Shown here in pieces: positions 1 through 8,010 of a stretch of 64,000 nucleotides of DNA. How positions within the stretch are numbered: the stretch's first letter is position 1; every line of letters starts with the position of its first letter. This stretch comes from an uncultured Clostridia bacterium (GTDB taxonomy: Bacteria; Bacillota; Clostridia; Christensenellales; Aristaeellaceae): NCBI GenBank assembly GCA_934631025.1, contig CAKTXR010000002.1:1-64000 (forward strand). The letters are read 5' to 3'. The translations under genes were made by a program, and so were the position numbers. The notes below the pieces were generated by a model. The model was not told the origin of the DNA, ran no database searches, and saw only the letters and a list, made by a program, of their open reading frames with translations.

Positions 1-340
1 GGGGACCTGAGCGCCGCGCCGTAAAAATCCGCTCGAGTTTGAGTGCGTTTCCAGATTCCTTGAGCGGCAGTTTCAGCGGTTGAAAGCCTAGAATCGAGAC
101 TTTAATCTTTGCGGTTTCAAGCTCCCTTCGGGAACGGCGATGATAAAATCAGGGGATTCAAGCGCCGCGTCCTGAGAAAATCGCTCGACTTTTGCGACCC
201 TCTCCCTTTGAACTGCGCGCCGGCCTGCGCTTATCGCCAGCCATGCGCAGAGCGGTTCTGTTCTCGATTATGAGAGCGGAGCCGCTCTTTTGTTATGCGC
301 GGATTGCGGGCGGCGCGCGGGAAATTTACAGTCTCCATCC
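1..340. other. Intergenic region with degenerate direct repeat
   Basis: No convincing gene is seen here; the long reading frame on the minus strand is the shadow of csoR and copA. A segment near 11-42 reappears in degenerate form near 161-192: both begin AGCGCCGCG, continue with an A-rich stretch and end in CGCTCGA followed by T-rich sequence. The word GAGCGGCAGTTT (about 64-75) recurs in the noncoding stretch near 40.6 kb. Confidence 0.5.
249..291 (+). terminator. Possible intrinsic terminator of an upstream gene
   Basis: AGAGCGG (249-255) pairs with CCGCTCT (282-288), which runs into TTTT. The loop is long and partly self-complementary. It could end a transcript entering from the left edge of the window. 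Confidence 0.4.
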
Positions 341-369
341 TTGACATATACCCCGCGAGGGTATATAAT
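341..369 (+). promoter_or_regulatory. Sigma-A promoter of csoR-copA
   Basis: Consensus -35 TTGACA at 341-346 and consensus -10 TATAAT at 364-369 are separated by exactly 17 bp. The spacer is almost filled by the first CsoR-type operator, so a bound repressor would block RNA polymerase directly. Confidence 0.9.
348..364. promoter_or_regulatory. CsoR operator 1
   Basis: Inverted repeat ATACCC-N5-GGGTAT at 348-364 lies between the -35 and -10 boxes. This matches the G/C-rich palindromes flanked by TA that copper-sensing CsoR repressors bind. The gene directly downstream encodes a CsoR protein, so autoregulation is expected. Confidence 0.85.
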
Positions 370-373
370 CAAA

Positions 374-390
374 ATACCCACACGGGGTAT
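374..390. promoter_or_regulatory. CsoR operator 2
   Basis: A second ATACCC-N5-GGGTAT copy at 374-390 has identical arms and the same 5-bp spacer as operator 1. It covers the predicted transcription start region. The centres are 26 bp apart, about two and a half helical turns. Confidence 0.8.
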
Positions 391-411
391 ATGAGCAACG
401 AGGTGAACGCC

Positions 412-723
412 ATGGAGAATGAAAAGAGATGCTGCCACTGCGGCGAGCGCAAAAAACAGCGATCGCCGGAGGAATATAAGAGCCTGATCCACCGGCTTAA
501 CCGCATCGAAGGCCAGGTGCGCGGCATACGCGGCATGCTGGAAAACGACGCGTACTGTCCCGACATACTGGTTCAGTCGGCGGCGGTCAACGCGGCGATC
601 AACGCCTTCAATAAAGAGCTGCTGGCCAGCCACATCCGCAGCTGCGTGGCGCACGACATCCGCGAGGGCCACGACGAGGTGATCGACGAGCTGGTCGCCA
701 CGCTGCAAAAGCTGATGAAATGA
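412..723 (+). CDS. csoR: Copper-sensing transcriptional repressor CsoR
   Basis: This 103-residue protein is an all-helical CsoR/FrmR-family repressor. It should release its operators when Cu(I) binds. The Cu(I) ligand triad is visible as Cys in AYCPDI and His and Cys in SHIRSC, the C-H-C pattern of true copper sensors rather than the formaldehyde (FrmR) or persulfide (CstR) types. An extra Cys-rich N-terminus (RCCHCGE) is present. The start at 412 is chosen because AACGAGGTGA lies 3-12 bases upstream; an in-frame ATG at 391 sits inside operator 2. The gene is cotranscribed with copA, 64 bp downstream. Confidence 0.93.
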   Translation: MENEKRCCHCGERKKQRSPEEYKSLIHRLNRIEGQVRGIRGMLENDAYCPDILVQSAAVNAAINAFNKELLASHIRSCVAHDIREGHDEVIDELVATLQKLMK

Positions 724-787
724 GCCGAAACGGGACATAATACGCAGGCAGCCGCGGCCAAAATCGCGGCGGGGAGTGTGAAGAGAC

Positions 788-3319
788 GTGAAACAGTACA
801 ATGTAACGGGCATGAGCTGCGCGGCGTGCAGCGCGCGCGTGGAGAAGGCGGTTTCGAAGGTGCCGGGCGTAACGAGCTGCTCGGTGAGCCTTCTGACCAA
901 CTCCATGGGCGTCGAGGGCACGGCGAGTGAGCAGGCGGTCATCGCGGCGGTGCAGGCGGCCGGCTACGGCGCGTCGGTCAAGGGCGCAAAGAGCGCGCCG
1001 TCGGCCGCGGAAGCCGAGGAGCAGCTGAAGGATCACGATACGCCGGTGCTCAAGCGGCGCCTGATCTGGTCGGTCGGCTTTCTGATCGTGCTGATGTATT
1101 TCTCCATGGGACATATGATGTGGGGCTGGCCGCTGCCGGCGTTCTACAACGACAACCATGTGGCGATGGGGCTAACGCAGCTATTGCTGACCGTCGTCAT
1201 CATGGTCATCAATCAGAAGTTCTTCATCAGCGGCTTCAAGAGCCTGTGGCACCGTGCGCCCAATATGGACACGCTGGTGGCGCTGGGTTCGAGCGCGGCG
1301 TTCGTCTACAGCACATACGCGCTCTTCGCCATGACCGGCGCTCAGGTGCGCGGCGACATGGACGCTGTGATGAGCTACATGATGGAGTTCTACTTTGAAT
1401 CGGCGGCGATGATCCTCACGCTGATCACCGTGGGCAAGCTGCTCGAGGCGCGCTCCAAGGGCCGCACCACCGACGCGCTCAAGGGGCTGATGAAGCTCGC
1501 ACCGAAAACCGCCGTGGTCGTGCGCGACGGCGCGGAGACGACCGTGCCCATCGAGCAGGTGATGAAGGACGACGTGTTCGTCGTGCGCCCGGGCGAGAGC
1601 ATCCCCGTGGACGGCGTGGTGATCGAGGGCGGCGGCGCTGTGAACGAATCGGCGCTGACCGGCGAGAGCATTCCGGTGGACAAGGCGGCGGGCGACATGG
1701 TGTCGGCGGCGACGGTCAATCAGTCGGGCTTTTTGAAGTGCCGCGCCACCCGCGTGGGCGAGGACACGACGCTCTCGCAGATCATTCAGATGGTCAGCGA
1801 TGCGGCGGCGACGAAAGCGCCCATCGCGAAGGTGGCCGACAAGGTGTCGGGCGTGTTCGTGCCCACGGTCATCGCCATCGCGGCTGTGACCACAATCGTC
1901 TGGCTGATCTTGGGAAAGACGGTGGGCTTCGCGCTGGCGCGGGGCATCTCCGTGCTGGTGATCAGCTGCCCGTGCGCGCTGGGACTGGCCACGCCGGTCG
2001 CCATCATGGTGGGCAGCGGACTGGGCGCGAAGAACGGCATCCTGTTCAAGACGGCGGCCTCGCTTGAGGAAACCGGCCGCGTGAACATCGTCGCGCTGGA
2101 CAAGACCGGCACGATCACCGCGGGCGAGCCGCGCGTGACCGACATACTGCCCGCGTCCGGCGTGAGCGAGGAAACGCTTATGCGCGCGGCGGCGGCGCTC
2201 GAGAATAAGAGCGAGCATCCGCTGGCGAAGGCGATCATGAAAAAGGCTGAAGAAACCGGCATGACCGCCGAGGACGTGAGCGACTTTCAGGCGCTGCCGG
2301 GCAACGGCCTGACGGGAAAGCGCGCGGGCAGGGCGCTTGCGGGCGGCAATTTCGCCTTCATTTCGAGTGCGGCGGCTGTGCCGGAGGATGTGAAGGCGCG
2401 CGCCGAAGCGCTCTCCGAGGCCGGAAAAACGCCGCTCTACTTTGCCGAGGACGACCGGCTGCTGGGCGTGATCGCCGTGGCCGACGTAATCAAGGAGGAC
2501 AGCCCGCAGGCCGTGCGCGAGCTGCGCGACATGGGCATCCGCGTGGTCATGCTGACCGGCGACAACGAGCGCACCGCCAAGGCCATCGGCGCGCAGGCCG
2601 GCGTGGACGAGGTGATCGCCGGCGTGCTGCCCGAGGGCAAGGAAAGCGTCATCCGCCGGCTGAAGGAGCAGGGCAAGGTGGCCATGGTGGGCGACGGCAT
2701 TAACGACGCGCCGGCGCTGACCCGCGCGGACATCGGCGTGGCTATCGGCGCGGGCGCGGACGTGGCCATCGACGCGGCGGACGTCGTGCTGATGAAGAGC
2801 CGCTTAAGCGACGTGCCGGCCGCCATCCGGCTGAGCCGCGCGACGCTTCGCAACATTCACGAGAACCTCTTCTGGGCGTTCTTCTACAACACCATCGGGA
2901 TTCCGCTGGCCGCCGGCGTGTTCGTGCCGCTGGGGCTGACGCTCAATCCCATGTTCGGCGCGGCGGCGATGAGCCTGTCCAGCTTCTGCGTCGTCTCCAA
3001 CGCGCTGCGCCTGAACCTGTTCAAGCTGCACGCCGCCGGCCGGCCGAAGAAGCAGGCGCAGGCGGGGGCACATATTCCCGAAACCCACACTGAGAAGGAG
3101 GACAAAACCATGACCAAGACGATGAAGATCACCGGTATGATGTGCGGCCACTGCGAGGCCACCGTGAAAAAGACCCTCGAGGCGATCGAGGGCGTCGCGT
3201 CCGCCGCCGTGAGCCACGAGAAGGGCACGGCCGTCGTGACGCTGACGGGCGATGTTTCGGACGACACGCTCAAGAAGGCGGTCGAGGACAAGGGCTACGA
3301 CGTGACCGGCATCGAGTAA
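788..3319 (+). CDS. copA: Cu(I)-exporting P1B-type ATPase CopA with C-terminal CopZ-like domain
   Basis: This 843-residue membrane ATPase exports Cu(I). The order is an N-terminal HMA domain (GMSCAACS near residues 8-15), membrane helices, actuator domain with TGES near 288, the CPC copper channel motif (SCPCALG near 393), the phosphorylation motif DKTGT near 437, the nucleotide-domain GDGIND near 635, and two final helices. Residues 775-843 form a second HMA domain (GMMCGHCEA) after a charged linker. The start codon is GTG. The gene follows csoR and shares its copper-controlled promoter. The C-terminal domain has its own ribosome site (see the internal copZ entry). Confidence 0.95.
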   Translation: MKQYNVTGMSCAACSARVEKAVSKVPGVTSCSVSLLTNSMGVEGTASEQAVIAAVQAAGYGASVKGAKSAPSAAEAEEQLKDHDTPVLKRRLIWSVGFLIVLMYFSMGHMMWGWPLPAFYNDNHVAMGLTQLLLTVVIMVINQKFFISGFKSLWHRAPNMDTLVALGSSAAFVYSTYALFAMTGAQVRGDMDAVMSYMMEFYFESAAMILTLITVGKLLEARSKGRTTDALKGLMKLAPKTAVVVRDGAETTVPIEQVMKDDVFVVRPGESIPVDGVVIEGGGAVNESALTGESIPVDKAAGDMVSAATVNQSGFLKCRATRVGEDTTLSQIIQMVSDAAATKAPIAKVADKVSGVFVPTVIAIAAVTTIVWLILGKTVGFALARGISVLVISCPCALGLATPVAIMVGSGLGAKNGILFKTAASLEETGRVNIVALDKTGTITAGEPRVTDILPASGVSEETLMRAAAALENKSEHPLAKAIMKKAEETGMTAEDVSDFQALPGNGLTGKRAGRALAGGNFAFISSAAAVPEDVKARAEALSEAGKTPLYFAEDDRLLGVIAVADVIKEDSPQAVRELRDMGIRVVMLTGDNERTAKAIGAQAGVDEVIAGVLPEGKESVIRRLKEQGKVAMVGDGINDAPALTRADIGVAIGAGADVAIDAADVVLMKSRLSDVPAAIRLSRATLRNIHENLFWAFFYNTIGIPLAAGVFVPLGLTLNPMFGAAAMSLSSFCVVSNALRLNLFKLHAAGRPKKQAQAGAHIPETHTEKEDKTMTKTMKITGMMCGHCEATVKKTLEAIEGVASAAVSHEKGTAVVTLTGDVSDDTLKKAVEDKGYDVTGIE
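3095..3101 (+). promoter_or_regulatory. Internal ribosome binding site inside copA
   Basis: AAGGAGG at 3095-3101 lies 8 bases before an in-frame ATG at 3110, inside the linker that precedes the C-terminal HMA domain. It is one of the strongest Shine-Dalgarno sequences in the window, stronger than the one in front of copA itself. Confidence 0.7.
3110..3319 (+). CDS. copZ: Probable internally initiated CopZ copper chaperone
   Basis: Starting at the in-frame ATG at 3110, the last 69 residues of CopA form a complete HMA metallochaperone beginning MTKTMKITGMMCGHCEA, with the CxxC Cu(I) site and the expected beta-alpha-beta-beta-alpha-beta length. The upstream AAGGAGG suggests it is also made as a free protein, so one gene would give both the pump with a tethered domain and a soluble chaperone. 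It could instead be the relic of a separate copZ gene that lost the copA stop codon. Independent expression is inferred, not shown. Confidence 0.55.
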   Translation: MTKTMKITGMMCGHCEATVKKTLEAIEGVASAAVSHEKGTAVVTLTGDVSDDTLKKAVEDKGYDVTGIE

Positions 3320-3334
3320 TCGACAAGGCGCGCC

Positions 3335-3375
3335 GCGCCCCCGAACGCGTGACATCGCGTTCGGGGGCGCTTTTT
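3335..3375 (+). terminator. Intrinsic terminator of csoR-copA
   Basis: A perfect 15-bp stem (3335-3349 with 3356-3370) and a 6-base loop are followed by TTTTT. Confidence 0.9.
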
Positions 3376-3472
3376 GCGTGCGAAAAAGCGGCACGGTCTG
3401 TCGATCGAGGGGGAATTTGCGGAAATGACGGATATACTTCATAGCGTTACACAAAATGCTCATCTTTTACCG

Positions 3473-3501
3473 TTGACCTTTGACGGAAAAAACATTATAC
3501 T
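3473..3501 (+). promoter_or_regulatory. Promoter of the lysR gene
   Basis: TTGACC at 3473-3478 and TATACT at 3496-3501 with a 17-bp spacer. TATAAT at 3502-3507 is an alternative -10 but would leave a 23-bp spacer. Confidence 0.7.
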
Positions 3502-3561
3502 TATAATGACGCACAGTGGTATGGAAACTGATATATACAAATCGGGCTTTGGAGGGACGCT

Positions 3562-4488
3562 ATGAATCTGCTTCACATGAAATATGCGCTGGAGGTTGCC
3601 AAGGCCGGCTCCGTGAACAAGGCGGCGGAGGAGTTGCTCATCGCGCAGCCCAATCTGAGCCGCGCCATCAAGGAGCTGGAGCAGTCGCTGGGCATCGCCA
3701 TATTCGACCGCAGCGCGCGGGGAATGCGGCTCACGCCCGACGGCGAGGTGTTCGTCAACTATGCCGGCAGCATACTGAAGCAGGTGGACGAGGTTGAGGA
3801 GCTGTTCCAGAACGGCGCGGTGAGCAAGGAGCGCTTTTCGATCTCCGTGCCGCGCGCCAGCTATATCTCCGAGGCGTTTACGCGGTTCTCGCAGTGCCTT
3901 ATGGACGTGCCCAAGATCGAGGTCTTTTACAAGGAAACGAACGCCCTGCGCGCGCTCAACAACGTGCTTCAGGAGGACTACAAGCTGGGCATCGTGCGCT
4001 ATGCCGAGGAGTTTGACCGCTACTACAAGAGCATGATGGACGCCAAGGATCTGAACTACGAGCTGGTGACGGAATTTCAGTATGTGCTGATCATGAGCCG
4101 CAGCAATCCCCTCGCGCGGCTCAAGACGATTACATACGACGATCTGAACGACTATATCGAGATCGCTCACGCCGATCCGTTCGTGCCCTCGCTGCCCATG
4201 TCCGAGGTCAAGCGCGTCGAGCTGCCCGATACGGTCAACCGCCGCATATTCGTGTTCGAGCGCGCCAGCCAGTTCGAGCTGCTCTCGAACAACGAGCGCA
4301 CGTTCATGTGGGTGTCGCCCGTGCCGAACGCGCATCTGGAGCACTACGGCCTGGTGCAGCGCGTCTGCGGCGAAAACGAGCGCGTCTACAAAGACGTTAT
4401 GATCTATCGCAAGAACTACGCGCTTTCGCGGCTGGACAATCTGTTCATCACCAAGCTGTGCGAGGCCAAGCGCGAAATCATGAACTGA
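3562..4488 (+). CDS. LysR-family transcriptional regulator
   Basis: This 308-residue protein has the LysR layout: an N-terminal winged helix-turn-helix at about 1-60 (VNKAAEELLIAQPNLSRAIK, then LTPDGE) and a periplasmic-binding-protein-like effector domain from about residue 90. GGAGGG precedes the start. The next gene, a phosphotransferase, begins 22 bp after the stop, so the two are probably cotranscribed. The effector and target genes cannot be read from the sequence. Confidence 0.88.
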   Translation: MNLLHMKYALEVAKAGSVNKAAEELLIAQPNLSRAIKELEQSLGIAIFDRSARGMRLTPDGEVFVNYAGSILKQVDEVEELFQNGAVSKERFSISVPRASYISEAFTRFSQCLMDVPKIEVFYKETNALRALNNVLQEDYKLGIVRYAEEFDRYYKSMMDAKDLNYELVTEFQYVLIMSRSNPLARLKTITYDDLNDYIEIAHADPFVPSLPMSEVKRVELPDTVNRRIFVFERASQFELLSNNERTFMWVSPVPNAHLEHYGLVQRVCGENERVYKDVMIYRKNYALSRLDNLFITKLCEAKREIMN

Positions 4489-4510
4489 CAAAGAGGATAA
4501 GGGAAAAAGC

Positions 4511-5248
4511 ATGAATCTGGATCGGCTGATAGCCGTTAGAAACGACAAAAACGTCTACCGCGACGGCCGCAAATGCTTAAAGGCCTTCGCAGGCACCTAT
4601 ACGAAATCGGATCTTCTGCGGGAGGCCTTCAATCAGGAGGTGCTCATCGAGGCGGGGCTGAACGTGCCCCAGGTCGATTCCGTCTCGAAAATCGGCGATA
4701 AATGGATGATCGTGTCCGAATACATTCGGGGCAAATCGCTCTCTCAGCGCATCGCCGAGGAGCCGGAGCGGCGCGACGAATATCTGGCGATGTTCACCCG
4801 CCTGCATAAGGATGTTCACAAAAGGCGCGCGCCCAAGCTGTTCCCGCTCGAGGATCGGCTGGCCTACATGATCGGCCAGACCGAGGCGCTCGCACCGCGC
4901 AGGGATTCGCTCTATGCCATGATCGCCTCGCTCACGCCCGACGAGCACATCTGCCACGGCGATTTCAACCTCTCGAACGTGCTGATGACCGACGAGGGCG
5001 CGCTTTATATCGTCGACTGCGCCTACGCCGCGCGGGGCAGCGCCGAGTTTGACGCGGCGGTGACCTATCTTCTGACGCGCATCCGGCTGGACGACGAGGC
5101 CGCGGGGCTGTATTTGCAGCTGTTCTGCGGCACGAACCGGCAGAAGCGCCAGCGCGTGGAGGGGCTTGTGCCGCTGGCCGCCGCCATGCGCCTGTATCGC
5201 TGCTTCGGCGACGAGCATGCGCGTCTGATGCGGATGCTGGATATATAA
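4511..5248 (+). CDS. Aminoglycoside phosphotransferase (APH)-fold kinase
   Basis: This 245-residue protein belongs to the APH/choline-kinase-like fold. The Brenner-type catalytic loop HGDFNLSNVL (near 156-165) holds the catalytic Asp and the metal-binding Asn, and IVDCAYA takes the place of the DFG-like metal-binding motif, with Cys after the Asp. The N-terminal nucleotide-binding lobe is short. The substrate is unknown: related proteins phosphorylate antibiotics, choline, sugars or small metabolites, and nothing here points to resistance. It is probably in one operon with the LysR gene. Confidence 0.75.
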   Translation: MNLDRLIAVRNDKNVYRDGRKCLKAFAGTYTKSDLLREAFNQEVLIEAGLNVPQVDSVSKIGDKWMIVSEYIRGKSLSQRIAEEPERRDEYLAMFTRLHKDVHKRRAPKLFPLEDRLAYMIGQTEALAPRRDSLYAMIASLTPDEHICHGDFNLSNVLMTDEGALYIVDCAYAARGSAEFDAAVTYLLTRIRLDDEAAGLYLQLFCGTNRQKRQRVEGLVPLAAAMRLYRCFGDEHARLMRMLDI

Positions 5249-5272
5249 AGAGTGTATTGGAACGGGCTGTGA

Positions 5273-5296
5273 AGATATATCGTAAACGATATATCT
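5273..5296. promoter_or_regulatory. Palindromic operator candidate
   Basis: AGATATATCG (5273-5282) and CGATATATCT (5287-5296) are perfect inverted arms around TAAA. The site lies just upstream of the nfn promoter. It does not match the clostridial Rex consensus (TTGTTAA-N4-TTAACAA). Confidence 0.55.
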
Positions 5297-5321
5297 GATA
5301 TGATGAAGTCATTATTCCGGG

Positions 5322-5343
5322 ACCGTCCGAACGGTGATATAAT
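5322..5343 (+). promoter_or_regulatory. Putative nfnAB promoter with overlapping palindrome
   Basis: TATAAT at 5338-5343 is a consensus -10, but no good -35 lies 16-18 bp upstream. ACCGT-N4-ACGGT at 5322-5335 sits directly before the -10. A weak -35 with a palindrome in the spacer suggests an activator or a regulated promoter. Confidence 0.5.
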
Positions 5344-5602
5344 AAAGTGATCACAGAAGGGATTGCTATCTGTTAACACGGAGGCGGTTTCTGACGTGGC
5401 GGTTTCGAGGGCGTTTCAAGAATCATCTATCTGCAATATCCCGAAGGATTAACGGTTATATTCGTGCCGAAAGTCGGGCTTTGGCGACGCCGGAGCGGGC
5501 GCTTTTTTCACGGATGCGGCCTTATGATTCGATGGAGCTTGCGGCTTCTTCCTTTTTGACGCGCGCTCTGGGGAATAAATAAATAGCAATGGGGAGACGG
5601 AA

Positions 5603-6451
5603 ATGTATAAGGTTGTTCGTAAGAAGGCTCTGAACGCCACTGTAACCCAGATGGAGATCGAAGCCCCGCTGGTGGCCCGCAAGGCCCTGCCCGGCCAGTT
5701 CATCATCCTCCGCGTGGACGAGGACGGCGAGCGCATCCCGCTGACCGTCGCCGGCTGCAATCCCGAGGAAGGCACTGTCAAGATCATCTTCCAGATTGTC
5801 GGCGCGACCACGCTCAAGCTGAACCACAAGAACGAGGGCGAGTACATCGCCGATTTCGTCGGCCCGCTGGGCAAGGCGACCGAGACCGAGGGCATTAAGA
5901 AGGTGTGCATCGTCGGCGGCGGCGTGGGCTGCGCCATCGCTCTGCCCATCGCCGAGGAGTTCCACAAGCTGGGCGCGAACGTCACCAGCATCGTGGGCTT
6001 CCGCAGCAAGGACATCGTCATTCTGGAGGACGATTTCAAGCAGTGTTCCGACAATTTCATCATGATGACCGACGACGGCTCCTACGGCCGCCACGGCAAC
6101 GTCACCGTACCGCTCAAGGAAATGCTGGAGGCGGGCGAGCGCTTTGACATGATCATCACCATCGGCCCGCTGATCATGATGAAGTTCGTCGTGCTGGCCG
6201 CCAAGCCCTTCGAGGTGCCGGTGACCGTGTCCATGAACCCGATCATGATCGACGGCACGGGCATGTGCGGCGGCTGCCGGCTGACCCTGCACCAGGACGG
6301 CAAGCGCGTGACCAAATTCGCGTGCGTCGACGGCCCGGATTTCAACGGCTACGAAGTGGATTTTGACGAGGCCATGTCTCGCGGCAGAATGTACTTTGAC
6401 TTTGAGCGTCACGCGTATGAGGAGACCTGCAATCTCTTCAGCAAACAGTGA
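5603..6451 (+). CDS. nfnA: NfnA, FAD/[2Fe-2S] subunit of NADH-dependent ferredoxin:NADP oxidoreductase
   Basis: This 282-residue protein has a ferredoxin-NADP-reductase-type FAD domain at the N-terminus, an NAD-binding domain (VGGGVGCAIALP near 105-116) and a C-terminal Cys cluster (MCGGCRLT near 221-228) for the [2Fe-2S] centre. With NfnB it forms the cytosolic Nfn complex, which couples NADH and reduced ferredoxin oxidation to NADP reduction by electron bifurcation. The family is also called sulfide dehydrogenase subunit B or dihydroorotate-dehydrogenase electron-transfer-like. The nfnB gene starts 12 bp downstream. Confidence 0.9.
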   Translation: MYKVVRKKALNATVTQMEIEAPLVARKALPGQFIILRVDEDGERIPLTVAGCNPEEGTVKIIFQIVGATTLKLNHKNEGEYIADFVGPLGKATETEGIKKVCIVGGGVGCAIALPIAEEFHKLGANVTSIVGFRSKDIVILEDDFKQCSDNFIMMTDDGSYGRHGNVTVPLKEMLEAGERFDMIITIGPLIMMKFVVLAAKPFEVPVTVSMNPIMIDGTGMCGGCRLTLHQDGKRVTKFACVDGPDFNGYEVDFDEAMSRGRMYFDFERHAYEETCNLFSKQ

Positions 6452-6463
6452 GGAGGAACGAGC

Positions 6464-7870
6464 ATGGCTGTCAACCCGAAAAAGCATGAGATGCCGGCGC
6501 AGGATCCGGCGGTGCGCGCCCACAATTTCAGCGAGGTCGCGCTGGGCTATACGCAGGAGGTCGCCATTGACGAGGCGAAGCGCTGCCTGAATTGTAAAAA
6601 TCAGCCCTGTGTGAGCGGATGTCCTGTCAATATTCATATTCCCGAATTCATTTCCCATGTCAAGACCGGCGATTTCGAGGGCGCGTATCAGGTGATCGCG
6701 CAGTCCTCCTCTCTGCCCGCCGTCTGCGGCCGCGTGTGTCCGCAGGAGTCCCAGTGCGAGAGCAAGTGTACGCTGGGCATCAAGTTCGAGCCGGTCGGCG
6801 TGGGCCGTCTGGAGCGCTTTGTGGCCGACTGGCACAACGAGCACTGCACCGAGGCGCCCGTCAAGCCCGAGAGCAACGGCCATAAGGTCGCCGTGGTCGG
6901 TTCCGGCCCCTCCGGCCTGACCTGCGCGGGCGATCTGGCCAAGAAGGGCTATGACGTGACCGTGTTCGAGGCGCTGCACACCGCCGGCGGCGTGCTGGTT
7001 TACGGCATCCCTGAGTTCCGTCTGCCCAAGGCGATCGTCGCCCGCGAGGTGGAGACGCTCAAGGCTCTGGGCGTGAAGATCGACACCAACGTGGTCATCG
7101 GCAAGACGCTGACCATCGACGAGCTGTTCGAGGACGGCTTCGAGGCCGTGTTCATCGGCTCCGGCGCGGGCCTGCCCAAGTTCATGGGCATCGAGGGCGA
7201 GGGTTTCAAGGGCGTTTATTCCGCCAACGAGTTCCTGACCCGCAGCAACCTCATGAAGGCCTATCGCGACGATTCCGCCACCCCCATTATGAAGGGCGGC
7301 AAGGTGGTCGTCGTGGGCGGCGGCAACGTGGCCATGGACGCCGCGCGCACGGCGCTGCGTCTGGGCGGCCAGGTGAGCATCGTCTATCGCCGCTCCATGG
7401 AGGAGCTGCCCGCCCGCCGCGAGGAAGTCGAGCACGCTCAGGAAGAGGGCATCGAATTCAAGCTCCTCAACAACCCCGTCAAGATCATCGGCTACAACAA
7501 TCCCGACAATCCCCGCGACCCGAAAAACGGCTGCGTGACCGCCGTCGAGTGCGTGCGCATGGAGCTGGGCGAGCCGGATGAGCGCGGCCGCCGCCGCCCC
7601 GTCGAGGTGCCGGGCAGCAATTTCGTGATGGAGGCCGACTGCGTGATCATGGCGCTGGGCACCTCCCCGAACCCGCTGATCAAGAATACCACCAAGGGTC
7701 TGGATACCCAGAAGTGGGGCGGCATCGTCGTGGAAGAGGACACCGGCCTGACCTCCCGCGAGCACGTCTACGCAGGCGGCGATGCGGTGACCGGCGCGGC
7801 GACTGTCATACTGGCCATGGGCGCGGGCAAGACCGCCGCCAGGGCCATCGACGAGTCCTTCAATAAGTAA
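6464..7870 (+). CDS. nfnB: NfnB, glutamate-synthase small-subunit-like subunit of Nfn
   Basis: This 468-residue flavoprotein matches NfnB/GltD-type proteins. An N-terminal Cys-rich part carries two [4Fe-4S] clusters (CLNCKNQPCVSGCPV, then CGRVCPQESQCESKC). Two Rossmann motifs follow, VVGSGPSGLTCAGDLA for FAD near 145 and VVVGGGNVAMDAARTA for NADPH near 283, and the C-terminus ends in the AGGDAVTGAATV motif. The partner nfnA next door and the absence of a glutamate synthase large subunit favour NfnB over GltD. Confidence 0.9.
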   Translation: MAVNPKKHEMPAQDPAVRAHNFSEVALGYTQEVAIDEAKRCLNCKNQPCVSGCPVNIHIPEFISHVKTGDFEGAYQVIAQSSSLPAVCGRVCPQESQCESKCTLGIKFEPVGVGRLERFVADWHNEHCTEAPVKPESNGHKVAVVGSGPSGLTCAGDLAKKGYDVTVFEALHTAGGVLVYGIPEFRLPKAIVAREVETLKALGVKIDTNVVIGKTLTIDELFEDGFEAVFIGSGAGLPKFMGIEGEGFKGVYSANEFLTRSNLMKAYRDDSATPIMKGGKVVVVGGGNVAMDAARTALRLGGQVSIVYRRSMEELPARREEVEHAQEEGIEFKLLNNPVKIIGYNNPDNPRDPKNGCVTAVECVRMELGEPDERGRRRPVEVPGSNFVMEADCVIMALGTSPNPLIKNTTKGLDTQKWGGIVVEEDTGLTSREHVYAGGDAVTGAATVILAMGAGKTAARAIDESFNK

Positions 7871-7912
7871 GCAGGCGCGTACAGAAGATTATCACAGGCG
7901 ATTCCCCGATAT

Positions 7913-7957
7913 TCAGGCGGCGACGGCGGCCGGGTTTTCCCCGCCGTCGCCGCCTGA
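7913..7957 (+). repeat. Perfect 17-bp stem-loop between nfnB and hydC
   Basis: Positions 7913-7929 and 7941-7957 are exact inverted complements around an 11-base loop. No T run follows, so it is not a standard intrinsic terminator. It may protect the nfn transcript or slow polymerase between the two modules. Confidence 0.7.
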
Positions 7958-8010
7958 CTGGAGCGATCAGAAGCCCCGACACAACGAATCAGGAAGGAGC
8001 CGCAAGCCCA

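Larger units (their letters stand above)
5249..5602. other. Regulatory region upstream of nfnAB
   Basis: No gene is seen. The stretch holds a 10-bp-arm palindrome (5273-5296), a shorter palindrome (5322-5335), a TATAAT box (5338-5343) and about 260 bases of leader. A run of six T at 5503-5508 follows GC-rich sequence, but no convincing stem could be drawn for a terminator. Confidence 0.6.

Noticed and set aside
1181..2218. Long minus-strand frame (345 residues) across copA, and similar His/Arg-rich frames opposite most genes
   Set aside because: Compositional shadows of GC-rich coding sequence; no ribosome sites, no recognisable domains, and the plus-strand protein is certain.
5361..5378. 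Possible Rex operator (TTGCTAT...TTAACAC)
   Set aside because: The spacing is one base short of TTGTTAA-N4-TTAACAA and the left arm matches poorly.
5556..5584. Second nfnA promoter with TTGACG and an AT-rich -10
   Set aside because: The -10 matches poorly and the transcript would start only about ten bases before the start codon.
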